A DNA stretch of 64,000 bases from Xenopus tropicalis (taxonomy: Eukaryota > Chordata > Amphibia > Anura > Pipidae): contig NC_030683.2 of NCBI RefSeq assembly GCF_000004195.4, forward strand, positions 3,881,133 to 3,945,132. The letters are read 5' to 3'. The notes beneath the pieces were generated by a model. The model was not told the DNA's origin, made no database searches, and was given only the letters and a program-made list of their open reading frames with translations. Position 1 is the first letter of the stretch. Each line of letters opens with the position of its first letter. A program made the translations under genes and the position numbers. This document shows, piece by piece, positions 37,479-46,860 of this stretch.

Positions 37479-40400
37479 ATGACTACAATCACTGTATTCC
37501 TGTTGATTGTATGCATGGTGCTCCCTAAGGTAGTCTCTTCCTTTAACCCTCCTGTTGCCTGTCCATACTCCATACACATATCCTCCTCCCTGCTCCCATC
37601 TACATACTCCGGCTCCTTTACCCTCTATAATTACCTACACCTCTGTTCCCCGGTCTCTGTTCGTACGCTGAGGTGCAATCATTTTAAATCCTCTGCTCAT
37701 ATCTTCTCACTCTTTTTCCTACTATTACTGGCTGCAGGGGATATCTCTCCAAACCCCGGGCCCTGCTCCATACCTACTTATATTCGTCCTCGTCCTTCTG
37801 TCCCCATGCCCAAAGCCTGTCGTACCTCTGCTGCTTCTAACCTTATTCAGGTTCCCACTCTTCCCTCCTCCTGCCTTCCGTTTTCCTGTGCCCTTCTTAA
37901 TGTCCGTTCCTTAAAGGAACAGTAACACTAAAAAATAAAAATGTTTTAAAATAATTAAAATATAGTGTCCTGTTGCCCTGCACTGGTAAAAGTTGTGTGT
38001 TTGCTTCAGAAAGACTACTGTAGTTAATAGAAATAGCTGTTGTGTAGCCATGGGGGCAGCCATTTAAATTGAAAAAAGGAGAAAAGGCACAGGTTACATA
38101 AGAAGATAACAGATAAACTGTGTAGAATACAATGGGAATCTACTACTTATCTGTTATCTGCTTAGTAACCTGTGCCTTTTCTCCTTTTTTCAATTTAAAT
38201 GGCTGCCCCCAGGGCTACACAGCAGGGTATTTATATAAACTGTAGTAGTGTTTATGAGGCAAACACACAACTTTTACCAGTGCAGGGCAATAGTACATAA
38301 TATATTAATTATTTTTATACACTTTCTTTTTTTGGTGTTACTGTTCCTTTAACTAACAAAGCTACACTAATCCATGATCTGTTCTGTTCTAACTCATTTC
38401 ATCTCCTCGCACTAACTGAAACCTGGCTGTTACAGAATGACACTGCCACTGAAGCAGCACTCTCTCATGGCGGTCTGTCTTTCTCCCACACCCCCCGGGC
38501 CACTGGACGCGGTGGGGGAGTTTGAATTCTCCTCTCCTCCCGTTGCCGGTTCGCACCTATTCCTATTCCCCCTGCTTATTTGTTCAATTCATTTGAGGTG
38601 CATGCCATTCAGATCTTCCACCCTCTCTCTGTACGAGTGGCTGTCATTTACAGACCCCCGTCAGCCTCCTCCCCTGCTACCTTCCTCTCTGATTTTGAAA
38701 CCTGGCTCTCCTTTTTCCTCTCTACTGACGGCCCTGCAATCATCCTTGGGGATTTCAACTCCCACATTGATGATCCCTCGCAACCCTGGCCCTCGCGTTT
38801 TCTATGCCTAACCTCCTCCTTTGAACTCCAGCAGTGGACAAATGCTCCGACTCATAAGGATGGCCACTTTCTGGATTTAGTCTTTACTAAAAATCTGTCC
38901 CTGTCTGATTTTAACAGCGTCCCCTTTCCCTTCTCTGACCATCACCTCGTTACATTTTCTGTCTCTCACTCTCCTTCCCAACCTGCTCCTTCCCCCGCTG
39001 TATTAATTAGAAACACACGTGGCGTAGATCTCCCGGCCTTAGCTCGCTCTTTCAGGTCCAGTCTCTCCTCCTTCAATGAGTTGTCTGACCCTGATACCCT
39101 GGTTTGTGAGTACAACAGAATACTAGCCTCCACTATTGATTCATTTGCACCCCTTCAGCCTAAGCGCACTCGGGTGCAAAACCCCCGCCCCTGGCTGAAT
39201 GTGCAGACCAAATTCCTACGCTCCTGTGCGAGGTCTGCAGAACGTATGTGGAGGAAATCCCGTACGCAAGCAGACTTTATCCACTATAAATTCCTATTAG
39301 CCTGCCTCAATTCTGCCCTGTCGAAGGCTAAACAGGAATACTACAACACCCTCATAAACAGTAATAAATCCAACCCAAAACGCCTATTTTCCATATTCAA
39401 TACCCTTCTGCGTCCCTCGCAGACTCAATCACCTGACTTTATGCACTCCCCCCAGGACTTTGCTGATTTCTTCCTGAACAAAGTGGAGTCCATCCGCAAT
39501 CAAATTCCCCCCTCTAATACTAACCAGCTCCTCCTTCCTCAGCCCCCCTCTGCATGTCTTGGCTCATTTGGTCCCGTAACTGGCTCTGAAGTCTCCCGGC
39601 TTCTGTTGTCAGCTCCGCTCACCACTTGCTCTCTAGACCCCATGCCTTCTTCTCTTCTCAAACACTGTGCTGCTGAGCTTACTCCGGCTCTTACTCACAT
39701 CTTCAACTCTTCTCTGTCTTCTGGAATTTTCCCCTCTTCTTTCAAACAGGCCTGTGTCAAGCCCATCCTTAAAAAGGCCACGCTGGACCCGTCCTGTCTC
39801 TCTAACTACCGTCCTGTCTCACTTTTACCGCTTGCCTCCAAAATCTTAGAGCGCATTGTCTTCTCCCGTATCACTAACTTCCTTAATGCACATAATTTAC
39901 TGGACCCGCTGCAATCTGGCTTTCGGCCTGCGCACTCTACTGAGACAGCGTTGTGCAGAGTTACGAATGATCTTCAGGTTGCCAAAGTCAGTGGTCACTT
40001 TTCTGTACTAATCCTCCTAGATCTATCGGCTGCGTTTGATACGGTTGACCACTCCCTCCTAATGCAAATTCTGCATTCGATTGGTCTCCGTAGTCAGGCT
40101 GCATCCTGGATCTCTTCCTACCTCTCATTCACTGTCTCCTACGCTAACAAAATCTCATCTCCAGTTTCTCTTAATGTGGGGGTACCCCAAGGCTCTGTAC
40201 TTGGGCCGTTGCTGTTCTCCCTTTACACGCTGTCTTTGGGAGATCTTATCCGTTCATTTGGCTTCAAATACCATCTATATGCTGATGATACCCAAATTTA
40301 CTTTTCGACCCCTTCATTAACAGTTGAAACTGAGACTCAAATCTCTAACTGCCTCCTGGCTATCTCCAATTGGATGAACCAACGCCACCTCAAACTCAAC

Positions 40401-41116
40401 CTAACAAAAACTGAACTAATGATCTTTCCGCCTAAACCTGGTCCTACTCCCCCTTTTCTATCTCTATTGAAGGCACCCTCATCAACCCTGTCAATTCCAT
40501 GCGTTGTTTGGGGGTGATCTTTGACTCCAGTCTCTCCTTTTCTGACCATACTAACACCACTGTCAAAACCTGTCACTTTTTCTTACGCAATATTGCCAAA
40601 ATCCGGCCCTTTCTTTCTACTGTAACAGCTAGGCTGCTCATGCATGCCCTCATCCTATCCCGACTTGACTATTGTAACCTGCTGCTAACCGGCCTCCCTA
40701 ATTCCCATCTTTCCCCCCTACAGTCTATATTAAACACCGCTGCCAGAATTCTCCTCCTCTCATCCAGGAGAGTTCAGGCCCTTCCCCTGCTAAAGGCCTT
40801 ATCATGGCTTCCTGTTAAACAAAGAATAGTTTACAAACTCCTTCTCTTAACCTTCAAAGCCCTCCATTCCTCTGCTCCTCACTACATCTCTTCCCTGGTG
40901 TCTCCGCACGTTCCTGGCCGACTCCTTCGTTCCTCGCAGAGCAACCGTTTGGTTGCGCCCCCCACTACTACTGCTGTTTCCCGCCTTAAATCCTTCTGCC
41001 TGGCTGCCCCTTACATTTGGAATTCCCTCCCTGATGTCCTCCAGAGAGAATCCTCCCTCAGTCTTTTTAAAACTAAACTTAAAGACTACCTTATGGAGCA
41101 CTCGCCCAGCACCTGA
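37479..41116 (+). pseudogene. L2 ORF2: endonuclease-reverse transcriptase, broken
   Basis: The N-terminus (37479) is hydrophobic and followed by a second hydrophobic stretch and GDISPNPGP (37737-37763), a 2A-like motif. The APE-type endonuclease begins at LLNVRSL, is split by the TTAA MITE, and resumes with LALTETWL; later motifs are [15 protein letters not shown] and FSDHHLV. The reverse transcriptase has [35 protein letters not shown] and YADD (40278-40289). The C-terminal block (SRLDYCNLLL, WLPVKQRI, WNSLPDVL) is in another frame after about 40450. Taking out the 438-base MITE plus TTAA duplication keeps the frame, so ORF2 was once continuous. The TGA at 38523 and the frameshift are later lesions. 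Confidence 0.88.
37915..38348. mobile_element. TTAA-flanked MITE inside the L2 endonuclease
   Basis: The ends AGGAACAGTAACAC and GTGTTACTGTTCCT are inverted and flanked by TTAA (37911-37914, 38349-38352), as for piggyBac or Kolobok. Inside is an imperfect palindrome around CACAGGTTACATAAGAAG and AGATAACAGATAAACTG, and then GGCTGCCCCCAGGGCTACAC and TATTTATATAAACTGTAGTAG. The same interior is tandemly amplified at 62046-62510. Confidence 0.9.
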
Positions 41117-41405
41117 TCTGGAAACTGGCACTTATACTGTAATGTCACCCACTGTGACCTATAGCACTTATATTTGCCTATTTGTGTCTGTTAGTTACCC
41201 TCCCATATAGATTGTAAGCTCTACGGGGCAGGGACCTCCTTCATCTTGTGTTTCTGACTCTTATTGCAACTGTACCTTGTATTTGTATTTATTGTTGTAC
41301 TTTGTATTTATCCATTATCTTTAACCCCCCTGTCTGTATTAATGAATTCTACTGTACAGCGCTGCGTACATAAGTAGCGCTTTATAAATAAAGATATACA
41401 TACAT

Positions 41406-41766
41406 AGTGGGCAGAAGAGCTCTGTGGATGAAGGCATGGAAGGCGGACCTATCGTCTAAAAACAGTCTTTGTGCGATGCCCTTTGAACCAGGTAAATTAT
41501 TTGGATCAAAACTTGATGCTCTAATTGAAAGTCTTCAAGGAGGAAAATCCAAGACTTTACCACAAGACAGACCTAGGACGTCAAAGAGAAATTTTTTTCG
41601 ACAGAGATCAAGAAGCTTCTCACCAAGATCCAAGCGCTCTAGATTTGCATTTCGGAATAGAGAATCTTTCAGAGGTTCCAGAAGGACAAGATACTCTGGA
41701 CCAAATAGAGACGATAAACAGAGAGCCAAGGGCAAAGATGCGAAGAGCAAGAAGCTGGATTTCTGA
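41406..41766 (+). pseudogene. DIRS ORF1, 3' part
   Basis: Continues the gag-like frame after the L2 (GRRALWMKAWKADLSSK, then FEPGKLFG), ending in a very basic Arg/Lys/Ser-rich tail (residue pattern KRSRFAFRNRESFRGSRR) and a stop at 41766. The basic tail is likely nucleic-acid binding. The RT ORF overlaps this end in another frame. Confidence 0.85.
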
Positions 41767-43657
41767 CGCCAGGCCTCAACAAGACAAAGTTGGAGGCAGA
41801 TTATCTCTCTTTTTCCATCAATGGCAGAAAACAACGACGGACAAATGGGTTCTTCGTACAATAAAAGAGGGATATCGGATAGAATTTTGTCAAAGGCCTG
41901 TAGAAAGGTTTTTGGTTTCCTCTCAAAAAGGGGAAAAATTTCAAGATACGGTGAAAGAATTCATAGAGATGGGAGTATTAGAAGAAGTAAATCCTCTGGA
42001 ACAACAGCAGGGAGTATACTCCACAATGTTTCTCGTACCCAAGGCTGGGGGCAAAGTAAGACTGGTCATCGATCTGAGATATTTAAATCAGTATATCGAA
42101 AAGAAAAAGTTTCGAATGGAGACAATTCGTTCAGTCCAGAACCTTCTCAACAAAAGGGATCTGATGGTCACCATCGATTTAAAGGATGCCTACCTACACG
42201 TGCCGGTTCACGCAGAAAGCAGGAAATTTCTAAGAGTGGCAGTGTTTCTGGAGGGAAGTCTCAGACATTTCCAATTCAGAGCGTTACCCTTTGGCATCAC
42301 ATCCGCGCCAAGGGTGTTCACCAAAATTGTTGTGGTGCTAGCTGCAGCCCTAAGGAGGGAAGGCATTTACATTGTACCCTATCTAGACGACTGGCTGTTA
42401 AAGGCATCAAGCCCAGAGGAAATGAGAAAACATCTGCAAATGACTCTACATGCTCTGGAAGCACATGGCTGGCTGGTGAACAGAGAAAAATCAAGTTTGC
42501 ATCCATCAACCTCAGTAAGATTCTTGGGGTTTCAAGTCAATTCCCAGTGTATGAAGATTTTTCTACCCCAAGAAAAGTCAGACAGGATCATTCAAGAAGT
42601 GAACACAGTAATGAGGAAAAAGAGAATTACAATCCACAGAGCAATGAAGGTCTTAGGTTTGTTGACTGCGGCAATAGAGGCAGTGCCATGGGCCAAAGCC
42701 AAAATGAGATATTTCCAATCCCGTATATTGAGAACATGGAATCGGAAGATTTCAGGATTACACAGAACCTTGGAGATTACAGAGAAACTGAGGAAGTCAT
42801 TGAGGTGGTGGACACACCATTACAATTTGAGCCGGGGGAAACTGTTTCTTCCGAAATGTTCTGTAGTGATAACAACAGATGCATCTCTCCAAGGCTGGGG
42901 GGCACATCTGGGGAGACACACTGCTCAGGGGCTGTGGTCCTGGAGAGTGAAAGCAGAATCCTCAAACTACAGAGAACTGAAAGCAGTTTGGAAAGCTCTG
43001 AGGACATTCAGACACAGAATCAAGGCCAAAGATGTTCTGATCCAATCAGACAATATATCAGTAGTGGCTTATATCAACCATCAAGGGGGAACAAGATCAA
43101 AGAAACTGGCCAAGTTATGTGCCAGGATCATGACATGGTCTCAGAAGAGATTGTCACATATTGCAGCGATCCACATAAGGGGTGTGAACAACTGGTGGGC
43201 AGATCGGCTCAGCAGACAGATGGTAACTCCGGGAGAGTGGACGCTGAGTCAGAGGATTTTCCAGGAGATAGTCGAACTATGGGGATTTCCTCAGATTGAT
43301 CTGATGGCTACCAAAGAGAATCGCAAATGCAAGAAATTCTGTTCGCTGTACCGGAAGGACAGACCGACATTTCTGGATGCATTCTCTATCAGTTGGGATT
43401 TTCAACTAGCGTATGTATTTCCTCCAGTGCCCATGATCCAGAAAGTGATCAAGAAAGTGAAACAGGATCAGGCAAAGGTGATAGCGGTTATACCAAGTTG
43501 GCCCAGGAGGTCATGGTACCCGGAGCTCTTGCACCTGTCCAGGGGCAGGTTTTGGAGGCTGCCGCTGAGGAAAGACCTGATAACTCAGAAAGGAATGATG
43601 TTTCCAGACCTGAAGAGACTCAAGTTGACAGCCTGGATGTTGAGCGGACAACATTGA
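41525..43657 (+). CDS. DIRS reverse transcriptase-RNase H polyprotein
   Basis: Open for 710 codons. The first 60 or so overlap the gag tail and the true start is uncertain. RT: FLVPK.GGKVRLVIDLR (about residue 170), TIDLKDAYLHVPV, FRALPFGITSAP and the catalytic YLDD at residues 286-289. RNase H: TTDAS (about 449-453), ELKAVWKAL and QSDNISVVAYI. The C-terminal part (IDLMATKENRK, DAFSISWDFQLAYVFPPVP, VIPSWPRRSWYPELL) matches the DIRS region described as methylase-like. No stops or frameshifts, so apparently intact. It overlaps the recombinase ORF by about 330 bases. Confidence 0.92.
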   Translation: MKVFKEENPRLYHKTDLGRQREIFFDRDQEASHQDPSALDLHFGIENLSEVPEGQDTLDQIETINREPRAKMRRARSWISDARPQQDKVGGRLSLFFHQWQKTTTDKWVLRTIKEGYRIEFCQRPVERFLVSSQKGEKFQDTVKEFIEMGVLEEVNPLEQQQGVYSTMFLVPKAGGKVRLVIDLRYLNQYIEKKKFRMETIRSVQNLLNKRDLMVTIDLKDAYLHVPVHAESRKFLRVAVFLEGSLRHFQFRALPFGITSAPRVFTKIVVVLAAALRREGIYIVPYLDDWLLKASSPEEMRKHLQMTLHALEAHGWLVNREKSSLHPSTSVRFLGFQVNSQCMKIFLPQEKSDRIIQEVNTVMRKKRITIHRAMKVLGLLTAAIEAVPWAKAKMRYFQSRILRTWNRKISGLHRTLEITEKLRKSLRWWTHHYNLSRGKLFLPKCSVVITTDASLQGWGAHLGRHTAQGLWSWRVKAESSNYRELKAVWKALRTFRHRIKAKDVLIQSDNISVVAYINHQGGTRSKKLAKLCARIMTWSQKRLSHIAAIHIRGVNNWWADRLSRQMVTPGEWTLSQRIFQEIVELWGFPQIDLMATKENRKCKKFCSLYRKDRPTFLDAFSISWDFQLAYVFPPVPMIQKVIKKVKQDQAKVIAVIPSWPRRSWYPELLHLSRGRFWRLPLRKDLITQKGMMFPDLKRLKLTAWMLSGQH

Positions 43658-44691
43658 TAGAACAAGGTCTGTCTAAAGAGGTAGTGGAAACCTTGTTGTT
43701 GGCAAGGAAAGAATCTACATCATTGTCATACAAAAGGGTATGGAGAATATATAATAAATGGTGTTCCCAGAAGAATTTGACACCGCTTCATAAAGGAATT
43801 GCTCAGATTTTGCAGTTTTTACAAGATGGGTTTGATAAAGGTTTGCAACCAAACACCCTGAAAGTGCAGGTATCCGCCTTGTCAGCCTACCTGAATGTAA
43901 GATTGTCCTTGGATCCCATGGTAAAGAGATTTCTGACAGCGACTAAGAAATTGAGACCACATGTTAAATCATACGTTCCACCTTGGGACCTAAATTTTGT
44001 CCTTAACAGAATGTGTGTGACTCCATTTGAACCTTTGCAAGAGGTATCATTAAAGATGTTGACACTTAAAACAGTTTTCCTAACGGCAATGACTTCAGCA
44101 AGAAGAGTGGGGGAAATTCAAGCCTTAGGAGCTTTCGAGCCATATATTGTCTTTCTCCCAGACAAAGTATGTTTAAGAACGTTGCCTTTTTTCATACCAA
44201 ACGTGCCTACTTCATGGTGTGCAGATGCTGTCATTAGTCTTCCAACTTTTTTTCCGGATCCAAAAGATGATGCGGAAAGATTACTTCACAATCTGGATTT
44301 GAAAAGATGTTTGAAGATATATTTAGAGAGAACTAAACAGTTCAGGAAGACTGATCACCTCTTTGTTCTCCTTAATGGGAGAAATAGAGGAAATAAAGCT
44401 GCTAAGACATCAATTGCAAGATGGATTAGAGAATCCATTAGATTTACGTATGAGTTGGAAAACAGAGAACCTCCGGCTATTACCAATGCTCATTCTACAA
44501 GGAGCATGGCAACATCGTGGGCAGAGAGAGCGTGTGCAACACCTCAAGAGATTTGCAGTGCAGCAACTTGGACCAACCTGCATACATTTGCGAAGCATTA
44601 CAGACTTGACATCTTGTCCAGATGTGATACAGCCTTTGGCAGCAAAGTTTTGCAAGCAGCACTTCCGAAAGAGACATACCCTCCCAATTAG
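43327..44691 (+). CDS. DIRS tyrosine recombinase
   Basis: Open frame of 454 residues; the first 110 overlap the RT/RNase H ORF in another frame, so the real start may be internal. A core-binding region (LARKESTSLSYKRVW, NKWC.QKNLTPL) precedes the catalytic domain, with Arg in TSARRVGEI (about residues 259-260), His-x-x-Arg (H389, R392 in AHSTRSMA) and the nucleophile Tyr425 in AKHYRLD. This enzyme replaces the integrase of LTR elements and would recombine a circular DNA intermediate with the target. All four key positions are present. Confidence 0.92.
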   Translation: MQEILFAVPEGQTDISGCILYQLGFSTSVCISSSAHDPESDQESETGSGKGDSGYTKLAQEVMVPGALAPVQGQVLEAAAEERPDNSERNDVSRPEETQVDSLDVERTTLIEQGLSKEVVETLLLARKESTSLSYKRVWRIYNKWCSQKNLTPLHKGIAQILQFLQDGFDKGLQPNTLKVQVSALSAYLNVRLSLDPMVKRFLTATKKLRPHVKSYVPPWDLNFVLNRMCVTPFEPLQEVSLKMLTLKTVFLTAMTSARRVGEIQALGAFEPYIVFLPDKVCLRTLPFFIPNVPTSWCADAVISLPTFFPDPKDDAERLLHNLDLKRCLKIYLERTKQFRKTDHLFVLLNGRNRGNKAAKTSIARWIRESIRFTYELENREPPAITNAHSTRSMATSWAERACATPQEICSAATWTNLHTFAKHYRLDILSRCDTAFGSKVLQAALPKETYPPN

Positions 44692-44708
44692 GGAAGGTAG
44701 CAATTTCC

Positions 44709-44801
44709 CTGTCTGTGCTGCCTGTAGGACGTAATGGAATTAGAAAATTGGTATACTTACCACTGGAATTTTCTTTTCCATTAGTCCGTAAGGCAGCACA
44801 A
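44709..44801 (-). repeat. DIRS internal complementary region
   Basis: Bases 44709-44740 are the inverse of the element's left end (GGCAGCACAGAC..CCATTACGTCC). Bases 44737-44801 are the inverse of its right end (GCTGCCTTACGGACTAATGG to CCAATTTTCTAATT). The two complements meet at a shared AATT. This region is known to template the junction of the two ends when a circular DIRS intermediate is made. It starts just after the recombinase stop codon. Confidence 0.93.
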
Positions 44802-44875
44802 TAACAACCCTCCCTGTAAATAAAATTGTGTGGATAGCAAGCAGTGTTTTGTTGTTTGTTGGTATGCTAGAAAAA

Positions 44876-45036
44876 TAACATGCTGGGGGAGGAGTCTATG
44901 GAGGGTTTTAAGGCTGGCTAATAATTTGTTGATGCTACCTGTCCTATCAGGGGGTGCGGGAGTTAACCCTGTCTGTGCTGCCTTACGGACTAATGGAAAA
45001 GAAAATTCCAGTGGTAAGTATACCAATTTTCTAATT
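44876..45036 (+). repeat. DIRS right terminal inverted repeat and 3' extension
   Basis: Bases 44876-44996 invert the left terminus. The following 40 bases (AAAAGAAAATTCCAGTGG to TTTTCTAATT) are unique to the right end and are matched only in the internal complementary region. Confidence 0.9.
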
Positions 45037-45985
45037 ACCCCTTATTGGGGGCAGAACAGCCCTATTGGGTTTATTAATGGTTAAATGATTCCCTTTTCTC
45101 TGTAATAATAAAACAGTACCTGTACTTGATCCCAACTAAGATATAATTACCCCTTATTGGGGGCAGAACAGCCCTATTGGGTTTATTTAATGGTTTAATG
45201 ATTCCCTTTTCTCTGTAATAATAAAACAGTACCTGTACTTGATCCCAACTAAGATATAATTACCCCTTATTGGGGGCAGAACAGCCCTATTGGGTTTATT
45301 TAATGGATAAATGATTCCCTTTTCTCTGTAATAATAAAACAGTACCTGTACTTGATCCCAACTAAGATATAATTACCCCTTATTGGGGCAGAACAGCCCT
45401 ATTGGGTTTATTTAATGGTTAAATGATTCCTTTTTCTCTGTAATAATAAAACAGTACCTGTACTTGATCCCAACTAAGATATAATTACCCCTTATTGGGG
45501 CAGAACAGCCCTATTGGGTTTATTTAATGGTTAAATGATTCCCTTTCCTCTGTAATAATAAAACAGTACCTGTACTTGATCCCAACTAAGATATAATTAC
45601 CCCTTATTGGGGGCAGAACAGCCCTATTGGGTTTATTTAATGGTTAAATGATTCCCTTTTCTCTGTAATAATAAAACAGTACCTGTACTTGATCCCAACT
45701 AAGATATAATTACCCCTTATTGGGGGCAGAACAGCCCTATTGGGTTTATTTCATGGTTAAATGATTCCCTTTTCTCTGTAATAATAAAACAGTACCTGTA
45801 CTTGATCCCAACTAAGATATAATTACCCCTTATTGGGGGCAGAACAGCCCTATTGGGTTTATTTCATGGTTAAATGATTCCCTTTTCTCTGTAATAATAA
45901 AACAGTACCTGTACTTGATCCCAACTAAGATATAATTACCCCTTATTGGGGGCAGAACAGCCCTATTGGGTTTATTCAATATTTA
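45037..45985 (+). repeat. 112-bp tandem array, right of the DIRS insertion, about 8 units
   Basis: Continues from AATTACCCCTTATTGGGGG, in the same unit as at 25803-26760. Units differ in GGGG/GGGGG, ATTTAATGG/ATTTCATGG and single substitutions. The last unit decays at TATTCAATATTTAAATG before the MITE's right end. Confidence 0.93.
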
Positions 45986-46090
45986 AATGATTTTTAGCAG
46001 CTTTAAGTTATGGAGATCCAAATTACGGAAAAATCCCTTATCTGGAAAACCCCAGGTCCTGAGCATTGTGGATGACAGGTCCCATACCTG

Positions 46091-46424
46091 TACCATTGAT
46101 TATTTTGCACCTGAAAGTTGTTGCCCATGATAAATCTGCAAATGCTTTCCCGCGGGCAATAATCGCTGTTGGGAAAGTTGCCTCGTGAGAAAACGTTGGG
46201 CAACTTGGGAAAAACAAAGAGCCGCGTATGGTTTCTCACTGTTAGATTGTAAGCTTTTTTGGGCAGGGCCTTCTCTACCTCTTGTATAGTTTATTGGTTG
46301 CCTTTTTATATGTAATCTGTATGTTCTGTGGATACACCCATTTCTTGTTGGTGCTTTATAAGATTGTGTTAATAGTAATAATAAATGTTTAAAGGGAGAC
46401 TGATATTTATGGGGCACTTTTTAT
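46091..46424. other. Unassigned, with an L2-like 3' fragment
   Basis: At about 46231-46300 TTAGATTGTAAGCTTTTTTGGGCAG.. resembles the L2-type 3' UTR; no other feature is seen. Confidence 0.45.
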
Positions 46425-46860
46425 CTCTAAATGACACTGTTACACAGCAAATAATTCCCTCTGCCATTTAACCTTTTATTCTTCAACCAACAAATGTATT
46501 TGTAGCTGTAATATTGGTGTGTAGGCGCCATCTCCATCTGCATTGTGCCTGAGTCTGAGCTTTCAGCCAGCGCTACACATTAGAACTGCTTTCAGCTAAC
46601 CTATTGTTTCTCCTACTCCCATGTAACTGGAGGAGTCCCAAGCCGGACTTGGACTTCTTACTATTGAGTGCTATTCTGATACCTACTGGGAGCTGCTATC
46701 TTGCTCCCTTCCCATTGTTCTGCTGATCGGCTGCCGGGGGGGAGGGGGGTGATATCACTCCAACTTGCAGCGCAGCTGTAAAGTGGGACTGAAGTTTATC
46801 AGAGCACAGGTCACATGGCTGTGGCACCCTGGGAAATGAAGAATATGGCTAGCCCCATGG
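46425..46860. repeat. Dispersed repeat family D, copy 2
   Basis: Nearly identical to 11388-11830 from AAATGACACTGTTACACAGC to AATATGGCTAGC. It differs by a CATCTG insertion and a few substitutions. Confidence 0.85.

Larger units (their letters stand above)
37149..41405 (+). mobile_element. L2 LINE inserted in DIRS ORF1
   Basis: The element ends with the L2-type 3' UTR (ATTGTAAGCTCTACGGGGCAG) and an ATACAT tail. The DIRS reading frame before 37149 and after 41405 is continuous if the insert and a 3-base AGT duplication (37146-37148 and 41406-41408) are taken out. It carries one ORF2 region (endonuclease, RT) starting near 37479. It is inactive: a MITE insertion in the endonuclease, an in-frame TGA at 38523 and a frameshift at about 40450. 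Confidence 0.87.
35500..45036 (+). mobile_element. DIRS tyrosine-recombinase retrotransposon, structurally complete, carrying an L2 insertion
   Basis: It has the defining DIRS parts: terminal inverted repeats, a gag-like ORF, overlapping RT/RNase H (plus methylase-like) and tyrosine-recombinase ORFs, and an internal region complementary to both ends (44709-44801). No LTRs and no integrase are present. The left end is CCATTACGTCC; the right end is TAATGG followed by a 40-bp extension ending TTTTCTAATT. There is no ordinary target duplication, only a shared AATT at both junctions. Excluding the L2 at 37149-41405, the element is about 5.3 kb, normal for vertebrate DIRS1. Confidence 0.93.
34536..46090 (+). 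mobile_element. TA-flanked MITE hosting a multi-level nest of insertions
   Basis: The left end ACAGGTATGGGATATGTTATC (34535) and right end GTGGATGACAGGTCCCATAC (ending 46090) are the termini of the same family as 25665-26879. Between them, in order: a 10-bp-TSD MITE (34570-35235), the start of the 112-bp array (35336-35499), a DIRS retrotransposon (35500-45036) carrying an L2 and a TTAA MITE, and the rest of the array (45037-45985). Removing the insertions leaves a simple MITE with a tandem core. Confidence 0.8.

Noticed and set aside
41821..43299. A 492-codon open frame overlapping the DIRS RT
   Set aside because: It is the shifted-frame shadow of the RT/RNase H ORF, whose catalytic motifs are in the other frame.
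35500..45036. Endogenous retrovirus or LTR element
   Set aside because: There are no LTRs, protease, integrase or envelope; a tyrosine recombinase and an internal complementary region identify a DIRS element.
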